Origin: Ohtaekwangia sp035628875
GTDB taxonomy: Bacteria; Bacteroidota; Bacteroidia; Cytophagales; Cyclobacteriaceae
Direction of reading: 5' to 3'
Assembly: GCA_035628875.1 (NCBI GenBank)
Contig: DASPIZ010000157.1
Location: forward strand, 18,058 to 82,057
Length of the DNA stretch: 64,000 nucleotides
A model generated the notes under the pieces. It saw nothing but the letters and a program-made list of their open reading frames with translations. It did not search any database and was not told the DNA's origin. Below are positions 59,569 to 64,000 of this stretch, piece by piece; the stretch's first letter is position 1; every line of letters starts with the position of its first letter. The position numbers and the translations under genes were made by a program.

Positions 59569-60096
59569 TTATTCTTCAACTTCCATTTCACCGGAAATAT
59601 TCGTGATGGTGTAATCAGAAAGATCTTCGTTTGCCTCCAGGCCTTCTCCATAAAGCACATCTTTTTGTTGTCGGATGGTGACAAACTTGTCTGTAAAAAT
59701 TCGTTTTTCAGCAGGTTTCCAGAAGAGCTCCTCTGTGTTCAATTGTTCTCTCTTTTCCAGGTTTTTCACTTCAACATTATCGCGACCACGCCACTGATTT
59801 TCTTCCTTAAAAAAATAGGCATGATTTGCCTTTAAGGTTGATTCAAGTTTTCCGGTTTCATCAAAAAATTCAATATAAACTCCCTGGGGAAATTCGCGGT
59901 CACCATTTTTAAACTCATACAATAAGGCAGCTGTCATTTTTACCTTAATCATGTCCTTCTCGCTGTAGTACAATTCTACATTCTCAACCTCACTCACGGG
60001 CCCGTTATACTCCAGGGGTTCTTTGATCTCGTTGTTACCACAAGAAGTCGTGATCAAGGAGATAATAAACAGTATGTAGTATAAAAAGATTTTCAT
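59569..60096 (-). CDS. lptC: LPS export ABC transporter periplasmic protein LptC
   Basis: 175 residues. A lipoprotein-type signal ends IISLITTSCGNN, so this version is lipid-anchored rather than held by a helix. The LptC beta-jellyroll follows: YSEKDMIKVKMTAALLYEF, REFPQGVYIEFFDETG, ANHAYFFKEENQWRGRDNVEV, TEELFWKPAEKRIFTDKFV and YGEGLEANEDLSDYTI. It passes LPS from LptBFG to LptA in the periplasm. Length and the WKPAEKRIFTDKFV segment are typical. Next gene upstream is the TPR protein, with a terminator between. Confidence 0.9.
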   Translation of the reverse strand: MKIFLYYILFIISLITTSCGNNEIKEPLEYNGPVSEVENVELYYSEKDMIKVKMTAALLYEFKNGDREFPQGVYIEFFDETGKLESTLKANHAYFFKEENQWRGRDNVEVKNLEKREQLNTEELFWKPAEKRIFTDKFVTIRQQKDVLYGEGLEANEDLSDYTITNISGEMEVEE

Positions 60097-60105
60097 GGTA
60101 AAATG

Positions 60106-60134
60106 AAAAGGCCATAGACAAGCTATGGCCTTTT
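60106..60134 (-). terminator. Rho-independent terminator between the TPR gene and lptC
   Basis: Perfect 12-bp stem AAAAGGCCATAG / CTATGGCCTTTT with loop ACAAG. On the minus strand the stem is followed by CATTTTACC; the T-tract is partly in the stem itself. It would let lptC be read at a lower level than the three genes before it. Confidence 0.75.
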
Positions 60135-60151
60135 GTATAACCTTCGATTAA

Positions 60152-61495
60152 TTAATCGCGTGTTCTAATAGTCGTGGATTCGCCCCAGCACTCTACATTT
60201 TTGGATGTACCGGCTTGTATATTTTCTTCAAAGATTTCCGTTTTTGATGGAAAACCTTCTTTTGCTACAGCCATCTTACGCGCATCGCCAGCCTTCTGAT
60301 AATAATCAAAAGCGAGGAGATACACCAATCTGTCGTCTACTTTGCTTTTTAGTTTTTTACAAGCATCAAAACTATTTAGATATAAATCACCGATGTTTTC
60401 ATACGCTTTTTTCGCCACCGATGCATCAGCGCTAATCGCCTGTCTGTAAAGATCCCGCGCTGCCTGACCTCTTCCGCGTTTTGCTTCAAGACTTCCCAGG
60501 TAAAGGAGAACATCGGCTTTGTCAGCGCCTTCAGTACAGATGGTTTGCGCTTCTTTCAGATACTTTTCAGCTTTTTCGAAATCTTGCTTTGTGATATAGA
60601 TAATACCCAGGTTCTTGGCTAAACCACAATCCTTTTCTCCACTGTTGTGGATTAATTCAGCAGTTTCCAACCAAAGCGGATCATCAGTACATTTGCCTTT
60701 CAACATGAAACTAAAGATCTTTTTCGCCAGATCCATGTCAGTAGGATTCTGTCGGAATTTCGGTTCAAGCTTGGTTTTAACAAATTCACAATCGATTTGA
60801 ACGCCCGTTGTAGGGAGGATTTCATCAACAGTAGCCTTGATCTTTTGTAATTTATCAACTGGCTTGCCTTTGCTCTGTGCTTCCTTGATTTTCGCATCTA
60901 TGATTTCCTGAACTTTGTCGTATCGTTCAAGTACTTCCTCATCGGTCATTGTTTTGAACTTCAATTTGTTCAAACGGACCATCTGAAAGTAAGGAATAAT
61001 TGTACCGTCGAGTATCTCATTTCCACTCAATTCAAAAGCACGGTCCAGCATCTTAAGGGATTCTTCTGGTTTATCATTTGCGTTGAATTTAAGGAACGAA
61101 AGCGCTTTGCGATTGTAAACAGCGGCCTCATCACCACAGGTTTTAATCCGCAGATCATAAATGATCATTAATGAATCAACCAATACCGCTTTGCGCGCAG
61201 GATCTTTTTCTTTTGACGCAAGATTATCATAAATATCAGCGCCATAGATGTATAGACTGGTACCATGATTTGGAACATTTTTCAGCATCCAGTTCCAGGG
61301 TTTCAGAGCCTGTTTGAATTGGTCTGCCTTAACAGCATCTTCGTATAATACTTTACTTTCTTCAGCCTTGGCCCTCATTTCAGGGTTTTCAGGCCAGACT
61401 ACGCCCTGACACTGAGAGAATGCTGCGTTGGCTCCTGTCATTAGTGCTAATGCCATGGCGCCAGCGAGAATTGTGTTTTTCATTGTTCTTTTCAT
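60152..61495 (-). CDS. Secreted tetratricopeptide-repeat protein
   Basis: 447 residues. Signal peptide (ILAGAMALALMTGANAAFSQ), then helix pairs of TPR type: the clearest are PNHGTSLYIYGADIYDNLA, KSLKMLDRAFELSGN-type LKMLDRAFELSGN, NLGIIYITKQDFEKAEKYLKEA and LYLGSLEAKRGRGQAARDLYRQAI. An 8-10 motif array would hold protein partners in the periplasm. It sits between the FadL-like barrel and lptC. I recall the same order in other Bacteroidota, which suggests a role in envelope assembly, unproven. Confidence 0.85.
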   Translation of the reverse strand: MKRTMKNTILAGAMALALMTGANAAFSQCQGVVWPENPEMRAKAEESKVLYEDAVKADQFKQALKPWNWMLKNVPNHGTSLYIYGADIYDNLASKEKDPARKAVLVDSLMIIYDLRIKTCGDEAAVYNRKALSFLKFNANDKPEESLKMLDRAFELSGNEILDGTIIPYFQMVRLNKLKFKTMTDEEVLERYDKVQEIIDAKIKEAQSKGKPVDKLQKIKATVDEILPTTGVQIDCEFVKTKLEPKFRQNPTDMDLAKKIFSFMLKGKCTDDPLWLETAELIHNSGEKDCGLAKNLGIIYITKQDFEKAEKYLKEAQTICTEGADKADVLLYLGSLEAKRGRGQAARDLYRQAISADASVAKKAYENIGDLYLNSFDACKKLKSKVDDRLVYLLAFDYYQKAGDARKMAVAKEGFPSKTEIFEENIQAGTSKNVECWGESTTIRTRD

Positions 61496-61498
61496 TTA

Positions 61499-62818
61499 CT
61501 AGTCAAACTTTCTTTTTATAAACCATTGATCGTTAAAGGTCAAACCGAAGTATACTTTAAAGTAGTTTTCCTCAAAAACATTATCTTGTCTATTTCCACG
61601 TTTTCCTGCTTTAAAGGCAAAATCTAAACTTGATCGGCCTGCGGGTAGTGAGAAGCCAAAATTAATGCCAAAATCATTTACAGGGTTCAAAATAGGACTT
61701 GTGCCTTCCTCCGCATTGTCTACAATGAATGGTGTTCGTTCATAACTTAAACCCAGTCTGTAAGTTATCCTTTTTAGATAATTTTCGAAAGCAAGGGCGT
61801 CCGGTGTTATTTCGCTGCCCAAGGCTATTTTCCACGATTTTCCAAGTCCTTCATCATCCTGGTTGATACTTTCAAACTGTGACCAGTCCTGATAAGTAAA
61901 TTCCGTGCCTACCGACCATTTCATGCCGCTCGCAAGCGAGACTCCTAAGGTAAGACTTCCCGGCAGTTTTATTCGCCCATTGCGGGTAAAAAGCGTATCA
62001 GCGTTTATAATACTGCCACCGGGTGTGGTGCGCGTTACTTCACCACGCCGTTTTGCTTTTAATTTTGTTCCAAACTCATAAACCGCGCCTGCACTGAACC
62101 GGTATTTATTTTTTCTTCCTAATGAATCTTTGGAATAATGCCCGCCAAGGGAGAATAAGAAATCCTTAACATTCGTTTTTTCTTCAATAATCACCACAAA
62201 AGGAAAACTCTGCTCGGCACTTGAAATGGAACTCGAATATGTAGTCTGAACCGGGCCAAACAGGTACGCCGCCTTTAATCCAACAGAAAAATTTTTATTC
62301 AGTCGTACACCATTAGACCAGTAAAACTGATTCAATCCGCCATCCCCCGATTCATACACGGAAGCCGTATCTACCACCGCGCCATTCGCATCAAGTGTTT
62401 GAATAGCTGATTCGAACTCATAGTTAACCGTAGTGTATGGCATAAGGCCTAACGATGTAGTCCACCGACCAGGCTTGCGTGAAACATTAAAAGCTGTTAC
62501 GAGATAATTAAGATTACCATTAATACTTCGTTGCTGAAGGGTGTCACCACGCAGATCGCGGCGCTCTCCCACAATTCCAGCCTGAAACATGGTATTCATG
62601 TTGTAGACCAGCAAAGCAGGATTCTGATTGTTGATGTACCAATATTGCGGTTGACTAACGCCTACACCTGCCATACCCTGGCTTTGAATCAAACTGTTGC
62701 CGTAGGGTTCACCGATGCCGAATGTGGTAAAGGGAGATCGTGCTGCCTGACCTGAAACTTTTGCTGACGCTATTCCAACAACAAAAATTATAAATAGAAA
62801 CTTCTTAACGATTGACAT
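61499..62818 (-). CDS. Outer-membrane beta-barrel protein, OmpP1/FadL-like
   Basis: 439 residues. Signal peptide (KFLFIIFVVGIASAKVSGQ). The start of the mature part, ARSPFTTFGIGEPYGNSLIQ followed by GMAGVGVSQPQ and NNQNPALLVY, is the N-terminal plug/hatch region of FadL-type barrels in Bacteroidota. It is followed by some fourteen strands. Loops contain KRRGEVTRTTPGGSIINADT. It may pass hydrophobic compounds; a structural role cannot be excluded. It overlaps coaX by 14 bp and is followed by the TPR gene at 3 bp, so all three are coupled. Confidence 0.83.
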   Translation of the reverse strand: MSIVKKFLFIIFVVGIASAKVSGQAARSPFTTFGIGEPYGNSLIQSQGMAGVGVSQPQYWYINNQNPALLVYNMNTMFQAGIVGERRDLRGDTLQQRSINGNLNYLVTAFNVSRKPGRWTTSLGLMPYTTVNYEFESAIQTLDANGAVVDTASVYESGDGGLNQFYWSNGVRLNKNFSVGLKAAYLFGPVQTTYSSSISSAEQSFPFVVIIEEKTNVKDFLFSLGGHYSKDSLGRKNKYRFSAGAVYEFGTKLKAKRRGEVTRTTPGGSIINADTLFTRNGRIKLPGSLTLGVSLASGMKWSVGTEFTYQDWSQFESINQDDEGLGKSWKIALGSEITPDALAFENYLKRITYRLGLSYERTPFIVDNAEEGTSPILNPVNDFGINFGFSLPAGRSSLDFAFKAGKRGNRQDNVFEENYFKVYFGLTFNDQWFIKRKFD

Positions 62819-63524
62819 TATAAATTAAAATGCTGTTTAGTCCACTGAGAACCAGTTCAGGGACCGCAAATATGGAGGCTTTCAGTTTGTTTTCAAAAAA
62901 AGGTGTGTCACCGCCACATAAAATCACCTGTAATTTGTCAAATTTTTCCTCATACCTGCGAATTATCCCATCCATTTCATCCAATACACCATAAATCGCT
63001 CCGCTTTGCATGCAACTTTGTGTAGAAGTTCCGATCAGGGGAACATCCTCAACTACTTCAACTTGCGGCAACCGTGCGGTAAATTGATGCATGGCTTTAA
63101 AACGCATATTCAATCCCGGTGAAATGGCGCCGCCATGGTATGTTGCATGAGCATCGATAAAATCGTATGTAATGCAAGTACCCGCATCAATAACCAGACA
63201 ATTTTTATTCGGAAACCGGTGATGCGCACCACAAACTGCGGCAATACGGTCAACACCCAACGTGTTTGGTGTGTTGTAATTGTTTTTGATCGGTAGCGGA
63301 AGATGTTCGTCCAAAATAAGGGTAGTTCTGAAATGTGTGGCCCACGATGCAAGCACCGCAGGATCCTGGTTTACCGAACTTATGATGATGCCCTGACCGG
63401 AAAAGTTCTGAATGAATTTCTTCAATTCCCTGGCGTCTGTAAACATCATTTTGGCTGTAAGGTCGTGATGTTGAAAAATCCCTACCTTGGCGGAGGAGTT
63501 TCCATAATCAACTATTAGATTCAT
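62805..63524 (-). CDS. coaX: Type III pantothenate kinase
   Basis: 239 residues. DYGNSSAKVGIF is the phosphate-1 motif (about 6-17), DRIAAVCGAHHRFPNKN and LVIDAGTCITYDF the phosphate-2/pantothenate part, and GGAISPGLNMRFKAMHQFTARLP the family signature. It phosphorylates pantothenate in the first step of CoA synthesis; it is not inhibited by CoA, and it needs a monovalent cation. First gene of the minus-strand envelope run and divergent from anmK. Confidence 0.95.
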   Translation of the reverse strand: MNLIVDYGNSSAKVGIFQHHDLTAKMMFTDARELKKFIQNFSGQGIIISSVNQDPAVLASWATHFRTTLILDEHLPLPIKNNYNTPNTLGVDRIAAVCGAHHRFPNKNCLVIDAGTCITYDFIDAHATYHGGAISPGLNMRFKAMHQFTARLPQVEVVEDVPLIGTSTQSCMQSGAIYGVLDEMDGIIRRYEEKFDKLQVILCGGDTPFFENKLKASIFAVPELVLSGLNSILIYNVNR

Positions 63525-63556
63525 CGTTTCACATTTTAAGTTACCGGATCAGACAA

Positions 63557-63564
63557 CAAATGTA
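63557..63564 (-). promoter_or_regulatory. Putative -7 promoter element of the coaX run
   Basis: On the minus strand TACATTTG matches TAnnTTTG, 32 bases before the coaX ATG, in the 74-bp divergent gap with anmK. Confidence 0.4.
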
Positions 63565-63598
63565 CTCAGTCATCAGGATGCCTTTTTAAGGTAAAAGT

Positions 63599-64000
63599 AT
63601 GAAGAACATCTATAAAGTTATTGGATTAATGTCGGGTACGTCGCTGGATGGCCTTGATATAGCGTACTGCCATTTTACACCATCCCGCAACGGATGGGAA
63701 TATGAACTGCAGAAAACAAGTGTTGTTAAGTATTCTTCTTCGTGGAAGGAGAAATTAGCTTCGGCGCAACATTGTACGGCCGAAGAATGGGTGGCGCTAG
63801 ATGTTGAATACGGGCATTATCTGGGTAAGGTGTGTGCTGCTTTTATTCGGGAGCATAATCTTTCGGTGGATTTTGTTGCATCCCATGGGCACACCGTTTT
63901 TCATCAGCCAAAGAGAGGGTTTACAAGTCAGCTGGGAAATGGTAATGCTATCCATGCCACGTCCGGGCTACCGGTCATTTATGATTTCAGAAGTCTTGAT
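63599..64000 (+). CDS. anmK: Anhydro-N-acetylmuramic acid kinase, partial (C-terminus beyond window)
   Basis: The plus strand is open from the ATG at 63599 to the window end (134 codons). The first residues, KNIYKVIGLMSGTSLDGLDI, contain the AnmK ATP-binding signature GLMSGTSLDG. EKLASAQHCTAEEWVALDVEYG and FVASHGHTVFHQP continue the family; the SHGHTVFHQP piece is its hallmark. It phosphorylates and opens 1,6-anhydro-MurNAc released by lytic transglycosylases such as the MltF-like protein here, feeding wall recycling. The catalytic Asp and the rest are beyond the window. Confidence 0.93.
   Translation, partial: MKNIYKVIGLMSGTSLDGLDIAYCHFTPSRNGWEYELQKTSVVKYSSSWKEKLASAQHCTAEEWVALDVEYGHYLGKVCAAFIREHNLSVDFVASHGHTVFHQPKRGFTSQLGNGNAIHATSGLPVIYDFRSLD

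Noticed and set aside
1..64000. tRNA, rRNA, integrase, attachment site or prophage
   Set aside because: All intergenic gaps were read on both strands; no T-loop-like GGTTCGAnTCC with matching stems, no integrase or phage gene was seen. A covariance scan would be the decisive check.

Overview
The window looks like chromosome of a Bacteroidota bacterium, most likely order Cytophagales. The evidence is an ECF sigma/FecR pair followed by an STN-domain protein, an Oar-like TonB-dependent receptor, BatD, NadR-PnuC, GxxExxY and DUF4254 families, many secreted proteins ending their signal peptide in A-Q, almost no Shine-Dalgarno sites, and TAnnTTTG-type promoter motifs. Genes are dense on both strands. 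I found no rRNA, tRNA, prophage or CRISPR array.

Layout. 1-7.6 kb: rmuC (cut by the window edge), ornithine aminotransferase, a MacB/FtsX-type permease, a HAD phosphatase, a glycosyltransferase-9/DUF4254 pair and a degenerate thiamine-pyrophosphokinase-like protein. 7.7-11.2 kb: ECF sigma, FecR anti-sigma and an unusual STN protein with about twelve 16-residue surface repeats in place of a TonB receptor. 11.3-18.4 kb: lipid genes (desaturase, psd, cdsA), glutamate dehydrogenase, DoxX, CPBP protease and dus. 18.4-19.0 kb: a repeat-rich gap. 19-26 kb: a fused FAD/Fe-S dehydrogenase, a four-repeat secreted protein, NudK-like NUDIX hydrolase and an EEP-family nuclease/phosphatase. 26-31 kb: Oar-like receptor and an MltF-like lytic transglycosylase. 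31-37 kb: kynurenine catabolism (kmo, kynU, haaO, a semialdehyde dehydrogenase) interleaved with ogt and a divergent SDR. 37-45 kb: two paralogous secreted proteins, pnuC-nadR, a FucP-type MFS transporter, a nucleotidyltransferase and queG. 45-51 kb: batD, aroC, GxxExxY with a four-unit hairpin array, an SLC1-type symporter and an Nfu-like protein. 51-57 kb: a BamA-like barrel, a MITE-like element, a TRIC channel, a GltB-like protein, rlmB and a pterin dehydratase. 57-64 kb: the minus-strand cluster coaX-FadL-like-TPR-lptC-small membrane protein-ppiD, with divergent anmK cut by the window end.

The most interesting non-gene content is a set of intergenic palindromes. One at 53097-53186 is a 90-bp inverted-repeat element with a 10-bp target duplication, inserted exactly in a tail-to-tail gene overlap while sparing both stop codons. 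A related element lies at 18720-18803. A second, GC-skewed hairpin class occurs as a single copy at 11205-11341 and as four tandem copies directly behind the GxxExxY gene at 48666-49020.
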